Assembly: GCF_021390155.1 (NCBI RefSeq)
Contig: NZ_CP089985.1
Span: 3,607,001-3,671,000 of the forward strand
Length of the DNA: 64,000 nt
Source of the DNA: Pseudomonas sp. HN11
GTDB taxonomy: Bacteria; Pseudomonadota; Gammaproteobacteria; Pseudomonadales; Pseudomonadaceae
Reading direction: 5' to 3'
Shown here: piece by piece, positions 16,752 through 25,579 of the stretch
Numbering within the stretch: the first letter of the stretch is position 1
Layout: the number at the start of each line of letters is the position of its first letter
Program-made: the position numbers and the translations under genes
The notes under the pieces: generated by a model
Databases searched by the model: none
Told to the model about the DNA's origin: nothing
The model's input: the letters and a program-made list of their open reading frames with translations, nothing else

Positions 16752-18227
16752 TTAGAGGAGTGTGCGGGCTAAAGCCTTTTTCCATTCGGTGTAACGCCCT
16801 GCCATCGCTGGATCGTCCTGCGGCTCGAACCGCTCACGCTGACGCCCCAACGCGCCCAGCGCTTGATCGTTCGCCCACACCCCCAATGCGCGCCCGGCCA
16901 GATGGGCAGCGCCCAGCGCCGACACTTCCGGCGACAGGCTGCGCACCACCGGACGTTGCAGCAGGTTGGCCAAAAACTGCATCAGCCAGCGGTTGCGCGT
17001 CGCGCCACCGTCCACCCACAGTTCCTTCAATGGGCTGGCGATGTCCTGCTGCATCGCTTCGAACACGTCGCGGATCTGATAACCAATGGACTCCAGCGAA
17101 GCCCGCAGGATATGCGCACCGGAGGTGGCTTCGCTCAGCCCGCAGATCAACCCACCTGCGTCAGCTTTCCAATGCGGCGCCCCCAGCCCGGACAACGCCG
17201 GCACGAAGTACACGCCACCGTTATCCGGCAACTGCGCAGCCTGTTCGGTCAAGGCATCCAGCGACTCCCCGGCCACCAGCCGTGAGGCCCATTGCACGGC
17301 GGCGCCGGTATGGACGATGTTGCCTTCCATGCCGAAGGTAGGTTGAATGCCGTCGTGCCAGGCCAGGGTAGTGGAAAGACCGTGAGTGGAGGCAATCGGG
17401 CCGCTCATGGGGGTCATCAAGGATGACCCCGTGCCCAGCGTGGCTTTCACCAGCCCCGGCGCAAAACCGCCCTGCCCGTAAAGCGCCGCGTGTGAGTCGC
17501 CGATCATCGACATCACCGGGATGCCCGCAGGCAAGCCGCCGGCGGCGACGGTATCGGCAAAATACCCAGCACTGGGCTGGATGGGTGCCAGTGCGGCAAG
17601 CGGAATCTTGAACAGCGCCAGCAGCTCGGGATCCCAGGCGCAGGTATGCAGGTTGAACAGTTGCGTGCGTGCCGCATTGGAATAGTCAGTGGCAAACACC
17701 TGGCCGCCGCTGAGCTTCCACAGCAACCAGCTATCGACCGTGCCCAGGCAGATCTCACCCGCAACGGCGCGGGCGTGGCCGTTCTCCAGGTGGTCGAGGA
17801 TCCAGCGGAATTTGCCGGCGGAAAACATCGGGTCGAGGGCCAGCCCGGTTTTTTCCAGAATGAGCGCCTCATGGCCTTGCGCATGCAACTCGGCACATAG
17901 CCCCGCGGAGCGCCGACATTGCCAACTGATGCACGGCGACAGCGCCTCACCCGTCCGCCGATCCCAGGCCACCACCGATTCACGCTGGTTGCTGATGGCC
18001 AATGCGGTGATCGGCCGATCCACCTGGGCCAGGCATTCTTCGATGGCCGCCAGGGTGCCGTGCCAGATCAGCAGCGGGTCCTGTTCAGAAAAGCCAGGCT
18101 GCGGATGGGTGATGCTCAAGGGACGAGATCCACGAGCAATCACTTGGCCGAGTTCGTTGACCAACACCGCCTTGGCGTTGCTGGTGCCCTCATCTATCGC
18201 CAGGATCAGCGGCGTATCGTTCTTCAT
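16752..18227 (-). CDS. FGGY-family carbohydrate kinase
   Basis: ATG 18227 (491 residues) is chosen; a GTG three codons upstream overlaps the previous stop. The protein has the FGGY phosphate-1 motif ILAIDEGTSNAKAVLV at the N terminus, GTGSSLMTPMSG, the FGGY-like WVDGGATRNRWLMQF and an ASLESIGYQIRD helix. The family phosphorylates glycerol, xylulose, ribulose, erythrulose or apulose. As the third gene of a unit with a split transketolase, it most likely phosphorylates a ketose produced by the SDR dehydrogenases encoded across the divergent promoter. The ketose cannot be named. Confidence 0.88.
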   Translation of the reverse strand: MKNDTPLILAIDEGTSNAKAVLVNELGQVIARGSRPLSITHPQPGFSEQDPLLIWHGTLAAIEECLAQVDRPITALAISNQRESVVAWDRRTGEALSPCISWQCRRSAGLCAELHAQGHEALILEKTGLALDPMFSAGKFRWILDHLENGHARAVAGEICLGTVDSWLLWKLSGGQVFATDYSNAARTQLFNLHTCAWDPELLALFKIPLAALAPIQPSAGYFADTVAAGGLPAGIPVMSMIGDSHAALYGQGGFAPGLVKATLGTGSSLMTPMSGPIASTHGLSTTLAWHDGIQPTFGMEGNIVHTGAAVQWASRLVAGESLDALTEQAAQLPDNGGVYFVPALSGLGAPHWKADAGGLICGLSEATSGAHILRASLESIGYQIRDVFEAMQQDIASPLKELWVDGGATRNRWLMQFLANLLQRPVVRSLSPEVSALGAAHLAGRALGVWANDQALGALGRQRERFEPQDDPAMAGRYTEWKKALARTLL

Positions 18228-18232
18228 GCAGT

Positions 18233-19165
18233 TCACCGCAAACGAGTGGCAGCCGCCACAATCCCAGCCGCGTCGATGTTATGCAAGGCGCGCGTCGGTT
18301 CCCGTGCACCGGCGGCGGCGTATTCGCCATCACCGATACCCAGTCGGGTCAACGCAATGCCCAGGCCGGCTTCGGCCAGCACTTCAGCAACCAGGCTGCC
18401 AACGCCGCCATTGATGTTGTGTTCTTCAACGGTAATCACCGCGTCTGTACCCCTCAAGGCGCTGAGTAATACGTCGCGCTGCAGCGGCCGAATGGACGAC
18501 AGGTTGATCACCTGCGCCTGGATGCCCTGCTGCGCCAGTAAAGCCGCCGCGTCCATTGCCTCATGCACCACCGAGCCCAAGGCGACGATGCTCAGGTCCG
18601 CACCCTGGCGCAGGATATCCACCTGACCGGGTTTGAATTGATAGTCAGCTGCATGCACGTCGGGCAACGCCTTGCCATCGAGACGGATATACACCGGGCC
18701 CTCATGGCGCAACGCGTAATCGACGATCTGACGGCACTCAATCGCATCGGCCGGCGCGAAGATCTGCACATTGCCAAAGCCGCGCATCACCGAAATATCG
18801 TCCAGGCTGTGGTGGGTGCTGGCCAACGGGCCATAACTGGCGCCGGCATTCAGGCCAAACATCTTCACGTTGGCCTGGTTGTAGCAAACGTCGACTTTGA
18901 TCTGTTCATTGGCCCGCGAAATCAGGAACGGCGCCGCATTGCAGGTAGCGGCGATCTTGCCGCCCAATGCCAGGCCTGCCGCCACACTGACCAGCGATTG
19001 TTCGGCAATACCGACGTTGATGAGGCGCTCGGGAAAACGCTGGGCGAAGGGGCCGATCTTGGCCGTGGAGGTGGAGTCGCTGACCACCGGAACCACGTCG
19101 AGCCCAGCATCGACGGCCGCAATAAACGCCTCAACCATCACGCTCGCCAGATGTTCACTCGCCAT
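18233..19165 (-). CDS. Transketolase, C-terminal subunit (split enzyme)
   Basis: The 310-residue protein covers the pyrimidine-binding and C-terminal domains of transketolase: RFPERLINVGIAEQSLVSVAAG with the catalytic Glu, GPLASTHHSLDDISVMRGFGN, and a C-terminal TVEEHNINGGVGSLVAEVLA. It overlaps the N-terminal subunit gene by 11 bases, so both chains are made together and form one thiamine-diphosphate enzyme. Split transketolases of this type often serve dedicated sugar pathways (for example sulfo- or branched-sugar catabolism, apulose-4-phosphate) rather than the general pentose phosphate cycle. Confidence 0.92.
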   Translation of the reverse strand: MASEHLASVMVEAFIAAVDAGLDVVPVVSDSTSTAKIGPFAQRFPERLINVGIAEQSLVSVAAGLALGGKIAATCNAAPFLISRANEQIKVDVCYNQANVKMFGLNAGASYGPLASTHHSLDDISVMRGFGNVQIFAPADAIECRQIVDYALRHEGPVYIRLDGKALPDVHAADYQFKPGQVDILRQGADLSIVALGSVVHEAMDAAALLAQQGIQAQVINLSSIRPLQRDVLLSALRGTDAVITVEEHNINGGVGSLVAEVLAEAGLGIALTRLGIGDGEYAAAGAREPTRALHNIDAAGIVAAATRLR

Positions 19166-19991
19166 GACTCAACTCCTCCAGTGCTGCGTTGATTTCATCA
19201 CCCTTGGGCACGCGGTGGTGCCATTCGGGGCGGGCTTCGATAAATGACACGCCCTTGCCTTTGATGGTGTGCGCGATCAACACCTGGGGCGCGCCGGTCT
19301 TGGCCTGCATACCTTCCAGGGCGTCGATCAACTGGCCCACATCGTTGCCATCGCATTCGCTGACGCGGAAGCCGAAGGCGGCCCATTTCACGTCCAGCGG
19401 GTCCAGCGGCATGATCTCGGCCGTCAGCCCCGCCAACTGCAGTTTGTTCTTGTCGACAATCACAAACAGGTTATCCAGGCCGTACTTGGCCGCAGCCATC
19501 GCCGCTTCCCAGTTGGAGCCTTCAGCCAGTTCACCGTCACCGGTCAGTACATAAATGCGCTTTTTGCTGCCGGACATCTTCGCCGCCAGCGCCAGCCCCA
19601 CCGCCACCGGCAAACCGTGGCCAAGGGCGCCGGTGTTGAGTTCGATGCCGGGGGTTTTCTGGCGCACGGGGTGACCGGGCAAATGAGAATTGAAATGCTG
19701 ATAAGTCGGCAGCCACTCAGTGGGGATGTAGCCCGCCTGGGCCAGGCAGCAATACAAACCGCCGACACCGTGGCCCTTGCTCTGGATATAGATATCGCGC
19801 TCAGGGTCTTCAGTGCGTTCCGGTCCGGTATTGAGAATGCGGAAATACAGGGTGGCCAGGATGTCGGTTTCCGACAGATCGGCCCCGGTGTGGCCGCCGG
19901 CCGGTGAGTCGGCATTCAGGCGGATCACGTGGCGCCGGATCAGGCGGGCCTGTTCTTGGATCTGGTGGGCGTCGTACTGGAAGGCATTCAT
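19155..19991 (-). CDS. Transketolase, N-terminal subunit (split enzyme)
   Basis: The 278-residue protein is the thiamine-diphosphate-binding half: HVIRLNADSPAGGHTGADLS, ELNTGALGHGLPVAVGLALA and the TPP/Mg motif GDGELAEGSNWEAAMAAAKY (about residues 157-176). It is the first gene of the minus-strand unit transketolase N - transketolase C - kinase and starts 349 bp from the divergent permease gene. A perfect TGAATA/TATTCA palindrome lies about 60 bp upstream of its start and probably controls it. Confidence 0.92.
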   Translation of the reverse strand: MNAFQYDAHQIQEQARLIRRHVIRLNADSPAGGHTGADLSETDILATLYFRILNTGPERTEDPERDIYIQSKGHGVGGLYCCLAQAGYIPTEWLPTYQHFNSHLPGHPVRQKTPGIELNTGALGHGLPVAVGLALAAKMSGSKKRIYVLTGDGELAEGSNWEAAMAAAKYGLDNLFVIVDKNKLQLAGLTAEIMPLDPLDVKWAAFGFRVSECDGNDVGQLIDALEGMQAKTGAPQVLIAHTIKGKGVSFIEARPEWHHRVPKGDEINAALEELSHGE

Positions 19992-20339
19992 GCAGCGGCT
20001 CCTGTGGGCTGACCACGCGAGTTGAAAGTGCCGAAAGCTGTGTTTGAATATTTATTCAGCAGTGACAATATATTTCTATTTAGACGCTGAATGCCTAGCA
20101 GGTCAAGTGAGCAATGAGTGGAAAAATGAAATAAAACCCTCGGACAAACGGCCAAAATCCTACGCGAGCTCATCTATCCCGTGGCTTTGCGCCTTGTGAA
20201 AGCGGCGTGCTAGAGGCATACCTGAAAAATTAAGCGCTTGACTTTGCCACGGTGTCACTGGAATCTGAATTAACAGTCAAGCACGCATAAATATTCACGC
20301 CGCTGAAACCACTCCAAAAAAATAAATCAGGAGAACACT
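19992..20339. promoter_or_regulatory. Divergent control region with paired TGAATATTTAT operators
   Basis: This 348-bp gap separates the transketolase/kinase unit from the importer unit. The motif TGAATATTTAT occurs at 20045-20055 on the plus strand, where it is part of the perfect palindrome TGAATATTTATTCA (20045-20058), and again at 20297-20287 on the minus strand, near the importer start. One copy therefore stands before each divergent unit. The middle part has no reading frame of note. The SorC-type regulator encoded at 25580 is the natural candidate to bind here. Confidence 0.55.
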
Positions 20340-21347
20340 GTGGACGCCAAAGCTACTGTCCAGCATCCGGCCGAACTCAAGCCGCCCCACCGCCCACGGT
20401 TGGTGAAACTGCTCCCCAGCAACATCGGCGGCCCGCTGATCGGGCTGGTGCTGCTGGTACTGGTCTTCTCCTTCAGTTCCGAATTCTTCTTTTCCTTGCG
20501 CAATGGCCTGAACATCCTGGATCAGGTCACAGTGCTGGGCATCCTGGCGATCGGCATGACCGCCGTGATCGTGATCGGCGGCATCGACCTTTCAGTAGGG
20601 TCGGTACTCGCGTTTTCGATGATGATGCTCGGCTGGCTCTACCAGGATCAGGCCGTACCACTGGGCTTTGCGATTCCCATCTCGATCGCCACCGGCATGC
20701 TCGCCGGGCTGGTGTCCGGCGGGTTGATCACTTACGCAAAGCTGCCGCCGTTCATTGCCACGCTGACCATGATGTCGGTGGCCCGCGGCCTGGCGAATAT
20801 CCTCACCGAAGGTCGGCAGATCGTCGGCTACCCGGAGTGGTTCACCAGCCTGGCCACGGTGCGGCATTTCGGTTTCCTCTCGGCAACCGTCGGGCTGTTC
20901 CTGGTGATGCTGCTGGTCGCCTGGGTGTTCCTGCGCTTCCGTGCCGGTGGCCGCAACCTGTATGCCATGGGCGGCAGTCCTGAAGTGGCGCGGCTGTCAG
21001 GCATCAAGGTGCGAGCGATCACGCTGTGGGTGTACGCCATCAGCGGCGCCCTCGCCGGTATCGCCGCCGTGACCCTGGCCGCGCGCCTCGACTCCTCCCA
21101 ACCCAGCGCCGGCCTGAGCCTGGAACTGGACGCCATCGCCGCCGTGGTAATTGGCGGCGCCAGCCTCAACGGCGGCGTCGGCAGCATCGGTGGCACCCTG
21201 GTCGGCGTGCTGATCATTGGCGTGTTGCGCAATGGTCTGAACCTGCTGGGCGTTTCGCCCTTTATCCAACAAGTGGTGATCGGCGTGGTCATCGCCCTCG
21301 CGGTCACCATCGACACCCTGCGACGCCGCTCCAGCACTGCCCGTTAA
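20340..21347 (+). CDS. Sugar ABC transporter permease (RbsC family)
   Basis: The start is a GTG at 20340, eight bases after CAGGAGAA. The 335-residue inner-membrane protein has about ten hydrophobic segments and the RbsC/BPD_transp_2 landmarks GMTAVIVIGGIDLSVGSVLAFS, LPPFIATLTMMSVARGLA and AVVIGGASLNGGVGSIGGTLVG. It forms the channel of a carbohydrate importer with the binding protein and double ATPase that follow in the order permease, binding protein, ATPase. Ribose, xylose, polyols and tetritols are all carried by this family, so it does not fix the ligand. Confidence 0.92.
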   Translation: MDAKATVQHPAELKPPHRPRLVKLLPSNIGGPLIGLVLLVLVFSFSSEFFFSLRNGLNILDQVTVLGILAIGMTAVIVIGGIDLSVGSVLAFSMMMLGWLYQDQAVPLGFAIPISIATGMLAGLVSGGLITYAKLPPFIATLTMMSVARGLANILTEGRQIVGYPEWFTSLATVRHFGFLSATVGLFLVMLLVAWVFLRFRAGGRNLYAMGGSPEVARLSGIKVRAITLWVYAISGALAGIAAVTLAARLDSSQPSAGLSLELDAIAAVVIGGASLNGGVGSIGGTLVGVLIIGVLRNGLNLLGVSPFIQQVVIGVVIALAVTIDTLRRRSSTAR

Positions 21348-21398
21348 AACCTGTTCGACAGTTGACACCCTCCAACAATAAAACCAGGAGTCACCGAC

Positions 21399-22331
21399 AT
21401 GTTCAGCCCCAAGAAACTGCTGTTGGCCACCGCTCTCGCCGCTGCCACCCTTACCGCTGCCGGCACCACCTGGGCCAAGGACCTGACCATTGGCCTGGCC
21501 GTAGCCAACCTGCAGGCCGACTTCTTCAACCAGATCAAACAATCGGTGGAAGCCGAGGGCAAGGCCAAGGGGATCAAAGTGATCACCGTGGACGCCCAGG
21601 GCAACTCCTCCACCCAGGTCAGCCAGATTGAAGACCTGATCACCCGTCAGATCGACGTGCTGATCTACATCCCCGCCGGTGCGACCGCCGCCGGTGTGCC
21701 GGTGAAAGCCGCCAAGGCCGCCGGCATTCCGGTGATCGCCGTCGACCGCAACGCCCCCGACGCACCCGGCGATACCTTTATCGCCAGTGACAGCGTGGCC
21801 GGTGCCAAGACCCTGGCCGAATACGTCGGCAAGATCACCGACGGCAAAGGTCGCATCGCCATCCTGCAAGGCCAGCTCGGCACTACCCCTGAAAACGATA
21901 GAGCCAAGGGTTTCGAAGAAGGGTTGAAAGCCTTCCCGGACCTCAAGGTGGTCGCCCAGCAACCGGCCGAATGGGCCCAGGACAAAGGCTTCGCCGTGGC
22001 CCAGGACTTGCTCCAGCGTGACCCGAACATCACCGTGTTCTTCGGCCGGGCCGACGCCATGGCGCTCGGCGCTGCGCAGGCGGTGAAGGTCGGCAACCTG
22101 GATCACAAGGTCGTGGTGGTCGGTTTTGACGGTGACGTCGCCGGGCTCAAGGCCGTGCAAAGTGGCGTGCTCGACGCAACCATGACCCAGCAGACGCAAA
22201 AAATGGGACGCCTGGCCGTGGCCTCGGCCATTGACCTCAAAGCCGGCAAAGACGTGCCCAAGGAACAACTGCTGCCCACCGTGCTGACCACCAAAGACAA
22301 TGTCGCGCCGTTCCTGCAACAGCACCCGTAA
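21399..22331 (+). CDS. Sugar ABC transporter periplasmic binding protein (RbsB family)
   Basis: The 310-residue protein has a signal peptide (MFSPKKLLLATALAAATLTAAGTTWA) and the LacI-like binding fold of periplasmic_binding_4: TIGLAVANLQADFFNQIKQ, QIDVLIYIPAGATAAGVPV, GIPVIAVDRNAPDAPGDTFIASD and VVVVGFDGDVAGLKAVQSG. It lies between permease and ATPase genes with short gaps. The binding cleft residues (DRN, FGRADAM) are of the type that contacts polyhydroxylated ligands. Confidence 0.92.
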   Translation: MFSPKKLLLATALAAATLTAAGTTWAKDLTIGLAVANLQADFFNQIKQSVEAEGKAKGIKVITVDAQGNSSTQVSQIEDLITRQIDVLIYIPAGATAAGVPVKAAKAAGIPVIAVDRNAPDAPGDTFIASDSVAGAKTLAEYVGKITDGKGRIAILQGQLGTTPENDRAKGFEEGLKAFPDLKVVAQQPAEWAQDKGFAVAQDLLQRDPNITVFFGRADAMALGAAQAVKVGNLDHKVVVVGFDGDVAGLKAVQSGVLDATMTQQTQKMGRLAVASAIDLKAGKDVPKEQLLPTVLTTKDNVAPFLQQHP

Positions 22332-22346
22332 GCCTTGGAGGTCGTC

Positions 22347-23855
22347 ATGAGAGCAGCCGCTCTGGATAACACCGCCGAGGCGGTGCTCTGCCTGCGTGAC
22401 ATCAGCAAGGCCTATGGCCCGGTGCAGGTGCTGTCGCAGGTCAATGTGGATGTCCGTCCCGGCGAAGTGCTGGCCTTGCTCGGCGAAAACGGTGCGGGCA
22501 AGTCGACCTTGTCGTCGATCATCGCCGGGCTTGTACAGCCTGAAGCCGGGGGCAGCATGACCTGGCTCGGCGCGCCCTACTCTCCCGATTCGCCGGGGGC
22601 CGCGTTGACCGCCGGGATCGGCCTGATCCACCAGGAAATCCGCCTGCTGCCGCAATTGTCGATCGCCGAAAACATCTTCGTCGGTCGCCTGCCCATGCGT
22701 TACGGGAAGGTGGACCGCGAGCACATGGAGGCCCAGGCGCAGATCCAACTGGAACGCCTGGGCCTCCATGTGCCGGCGTCGCGCAAGGTGGAAGGCCTGA
22801 GCGTGGCGGCCCAGCAATTGGTGGAAATCGCCAAGGCGCTGACCCTCAAGGCCAGCCTGTTGATTCTCGATGAACCCACCGCCGCGTTGGGCGGGGAGGA
22901 AACCGAGTTGTTGTTCAAACAGGTGGAACGGCTCAAGGCCGAGGGCGTCTCGTTTATCTATATCAGCCACCGCCTGGAAGAAATCGCGCGCATTGCCGAC
23001 CGCGTGCTGGTGCTGCGTGATGGTCGCCAGATCGCCTTGCACGCCACGGCCCAGGTGCCGGTGCGCGAGCTGGTGGAGCAGATGGTCGGGCGTAGCCTGG
23101 AACGGATTTTCCCGACGCTGCAGGCTCCGCAGGAACAGGTGATGTTGCAGGTCAAGGATTTGAGCTGCCGCGAATTCGCCCTGCACGGCATCGATTTCAG
23201 CGTGCGCGCCGGTGAGGTGTTCGGCATTGCCGGTGTGGTCGGCGCCGGGCGGACCGAGCTGGTGCGCACCATTGCCGGTGCGGCGCAGGGTATCCAAGGG
23301 CATATGGTGCTGGATGGTCAAGTGCGTCACTTGCGCTCGCCGCACGAGGCGATCCAGGCCGGCGTGGTACTGGTGCCCGAGGACCGCAAGCAGCAAGGCG
23401 TGGTGGTAGAGCACCGCATCGAAGACAACCTGATCTACGGCAACACCGACCTGCTGGATAAGCGCGGTTGGGTGTTCCCTGCCCCGCTGCGTGAATTCGC
23501 CCGCTCGGCGGTGGCGCGATTGGGTGTGAAAGGCGCGCCGCAGTCGCGGATTTCCAGTTTGTCGGGCGGTAATCAGCAGAAGGTGATCATTGCCAAATGG
23601 CTGGCGCGCAATCCCAAGGTGTTCATCCTGGATGAGCCGACGCGGGGTATCGACGTGGGTGCGCGGGCAGCGATCTATGAAGTGATCGCGGACCTGGCGG
23701 CTAAAGGCATGGCGGTGATTGTGGTGAGTTCGGACCTCGATGAGGTGCTGGGGTTGTCCCATCGGGTGATGGTGATGAGCCGGGGCCGGCAGATCGGAAT
23801 CCTGGCGCGTGGCGAGGCCACCCCGGTGTCGGTAATGGAAATGGCCACTGCGTAA
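22347..23855 (+). CDS. Sugar ABC transporter ATP-binding protein (RbsA family, two ATPase domains)
   Basis: ATG 22347 follows TTGGAGG; the frame opens slightly earlier at a TTG that is part of that site. The 502-residue protein has two ABC domains. The first has Walker A GENGAGKST and the unusual signature LSVAAQQLVEIAKAL; the second has a degenerate Walker A (GVVGAGRTE), signature LSGGNQQKVIIAKWL and Walker B VFILDEPTRGID. This asymmetry is normal for RbsA/XylG/MglA. It powers the adjacent RbsC/RbsB-type proteins. Confidence 0.93.
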   Translation: MRAAALDNTAEAVLCLRDISKAYGPVQVLSQVNVDVRPGEVLALLGENGAGKSTLSSIIAGLVQPEAGGSMTWLGAPYSPDSPGAALTAGIGLIHQEIRLLPQLSIAENIFVGRLPMRYGKVDREHMEAQAQIQLERLGLHVPASRKVEGLSVAAQQLVEIAKALTLKASLLILDEPTAALGGEETELLFKQVERLKAEGVSFIYISHRLEEIARIADRVLVLRDGRQIALHATAQVPVRELVEQMVGRSLERIFPTLQAPQEQVMLQVKDLSCREFALHGIDFSVRAGEVFGIAGVVGAGRTELVRTIAGAAQGIQGHMVLDGQVRHLRSPHEAIQAGVVLVPEDRKQQGVVVEHRIEDNLIYGNTDLLDKRGWVFPAPLREFARSAVARLGVKGAPQSRISSLSGGNQQKVIIAKWLARNPKVFILDEPTRGIDVGARAAIYEVIADLAAKGMAVIVVSSDLDEVLGLSHRVMVMSRGRQIGILARGEATPVSVMEMATA

Positions 23856-23893
23856 GTGCCAGTGCCCTGCCCTCATAAACAACGAAGAATCCA

Positions 23894-23925
23894 TGTGGGA
23901 GCGAGCAAGCCCGCTCCCACAGTTT
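23894..23925 (+). terminator. REP-type terminator or attenuator
   Basis: TGTGGGAGCG at 23894-23903 pairs with CGCTCCCACA at 23912-23921 around an eight-base loop and is followed by GTTTTG. It separates the importer genes from the dehydrogenase genes, so it may lower rather than stop read-through. Confidence 0.7.
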
Positions 23926-23959
23926 TGATCTGTGGTGTGTTCACTATTGGGAGTCGTTC

Positions 23960-24724
23960 ATGCAGCTTTTTAGTCTTCAGGGCCAAGTGGCCTTTGTCAC
24001 CGGCGCAGGCAGCGGCATTGGCCAGGCGATTGCCGTCGGCCTGGCCGAGGCCGGCGCTGATGTGGCCTGTTTCGATCTACCGGGCAGCCCCGGTATCGCC
24101 AGCACCGTCGAACGCATCCAGGCCCTGGGCCGTCGCGCCCTGGCCTTGAGCGGCACGGTCACCGAACGCGCCGCACTGGATGCAGCAGTAGCACGCACTG
24201 AGCAAGAACTCGGTGAATTGAGCGTCGCGGTCAACTGCGCCGGCATCGCCAATGCCCAGGCCGCCGAGGACCTGGAACTGCAACGTTGGCAGACCACCTT
24301 CGACATCAACCTCACCGGTATCTTCCTCAGTTGCCAGGCCCAGGCTGCGGTGATGCTGCCGCGTGGCAAGGGCGCCATCGTCAATATCGCTTCCATGTCC
24401 GGCAGCATCGTCAACCGTGGCCTGCTGCAGGCACACTACAACACGTCCAAGGCCGGGGTTATTCACCTGAGCAAGAGCCTGGCGATGGAATGGGCCGACA
24501 AAGGCCTGCGCGTGAACTGCATCAGCCCCGGCTACACCGCCACGCCGATGAATTCCCGGCCGGAAGTGGCCGACCAAGTGAAGATTTTTGAACAGACCAC
24601 GCCCATGGGCCGAATGGCCAGCGTGGAAGAAATGGTTGGCCCGGCCATTTTCCTGGTCAGCCAGGCTTCGTCTTTCTGCACCGGTGTCGACCTGCTGGTC
24701 GATGGCGGCTTTGTGTGCTGGTAG
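23960..24724 (+). CDS. SDR-family polyol dehydrogenase 1
   Basis: The 254-residue NAD(P)-dependent enzyme has the Rossmann TGAGSGIG near residue 14, NCAGIA, the catalytic Ser in NIASMSGS and YNTSK (Tyr/Lys pair). The C-terminal GVDLLVDGGFVCW resembles D-threitol and D-arabinitol dehydrogenases of the SDR family. A purine-rich GGGAGTCG precedes ATG 23960. Together with the importer and kinase it would oxidise an imported alditol to a ketose. The resemblance is from memory of the family and does not fix the substrate. Confidence 0.85.
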   Translation: MQLFSLQGQVAFVTGAGSGIGQAIAVGLAEAGADVACFDLPGSPGIASTVERIQALGRRALALSGTVTERAALDAAVARTEQELGELSVAVNCAGIANAQAAEDLELQRWQTTFDINLTGIFLSCQAQAAVMLPRGKGAIVNIASMSGSIVNRGLLQAHYNTSKAGVIHLSKSLAMEWADKGLRVNCISPGYTATPMNSRPEVADQVKIFEQTTPMGRMASVEEMVGPAIFLVSQASSFCTGVDLLVDGGFVCW

Positions 24725-24733
24725 GAGTTCATC

Positions 24734-25534
24734 ATGTCTCAACGTTTCAGCGGTAAAACCATCGTCATCACCGGCGCGTGCCGTGGCATCGGCGCCGGCA
24801 TTGCCGAGCGCTTCGCCCAGGAGGGTGCCAACCTGGTGCTGGCCTCCAATGATCTGGAGCGCGTGACATTTACCGCCAACCAGCTCGCCCAGGAATACAA
24901 CGTGGACACCCTGGCCCTGGGCATCGACGTCACCAACGAAAGTGACATCGAAAAGCTCTACCGCGAAGGCCACGCACGTTTTGGCAGCATCGACGTGTCG
25001 GTGCAGAACGCCGGCATCATCACCATCGACCACTACGATAAAATGCCCCGCGCCGACTTCGACAAGGTGCTGCAAGTGAACACCACCGGGGTATGGCTGG
25101 GTTGCAGGGAAGCGGCCAAATACATGGTCAAGCAAGGCAGCGGACGCTTGATCAACACCTCGTCCGGCCAGGGACGCCAGGGCTTTATCTATACGCCCCA
25201 CTACGCCGCGAGCAAAATGGGTGTGATCGGCATCACCCAAAGCCTGGCGCTGGAGCTGGCGCGGCATGACATCACCGTGAATGCCTTCTGCCCCGGCATT
25301 ATCGAAAGCGAAATGTGGGACTACAACGACCGCGTCTGGGGCGAGATCTTGAGCACCGACGAGAAACGCTACGGCAAAGGTGAACTGATGGCCGAATGGG
25401 TCAGGAACATCCCTCTGCGCCGCGCCGGCAAACCCTCGGATGTCGCCGGATTGGTAGCGTTCCTGGCCTCCGATGACGCCGCTTACCTCACCGGCCAGGC
25501 GATCAATATCGACGGCGGCCTGATCATGTCGTAA
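24734..25534 (+). CDS. SDR-family polyol dehydrogenase 2
   Basis: The 266-residue enzyme has TGACRGIG, QNAGI, the catalytic Ser in NTSSGQGR and HYAASK. The substrate-loop segment GIIESEMWDYNDRVWG resembles sorbitol/galactitol 2-dehydrogenases of the SmoS group. It lies nine bases after SDR 1 and is surely cotranscribed. Two dehydrogenases in one unit imply either two related alditol substrates or successive oxidation steps (for example epimerisation through a ketose). It has a good ribosome site (TAGGAG). Confidence 0.85.
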   Translation: MSQRFSGKTIVITGACRGIGAGIAERFAQEGANLVLASNDLERVTFTANQLAQEYNVDTLALGIDVTNESDIEKLYREGHARFGSIDVSVQNAGIITIDHYDKMPRADFDKVLQVNTTGVWLGCREAAKYMVKQGSGRLINTSSGQGRQGFIYTPHYAASKMGVIGITQSLALELARHDITVNAFCPGIIESEMWDYNDRVWGEILSTDEKRYGKGELMAEWVRNIPLRRAGKPSDVAGLVAFLASDDAAYLTGQAINIDGGLIMS

Positions 25535-25579
25535 GGGTTTGGTATCCTCACGGCCATTGTGTCAACAACCGAGGCTTTC

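Noticed and set aside
20997..23894. A 965-codon open frame on the minus strand
   Set aside because: It lies antisense to the RbsABC-type importer genes, is rich in His, Gln, Gly and Arg and has no domain motif; it is a high-GC shadow of real genes.
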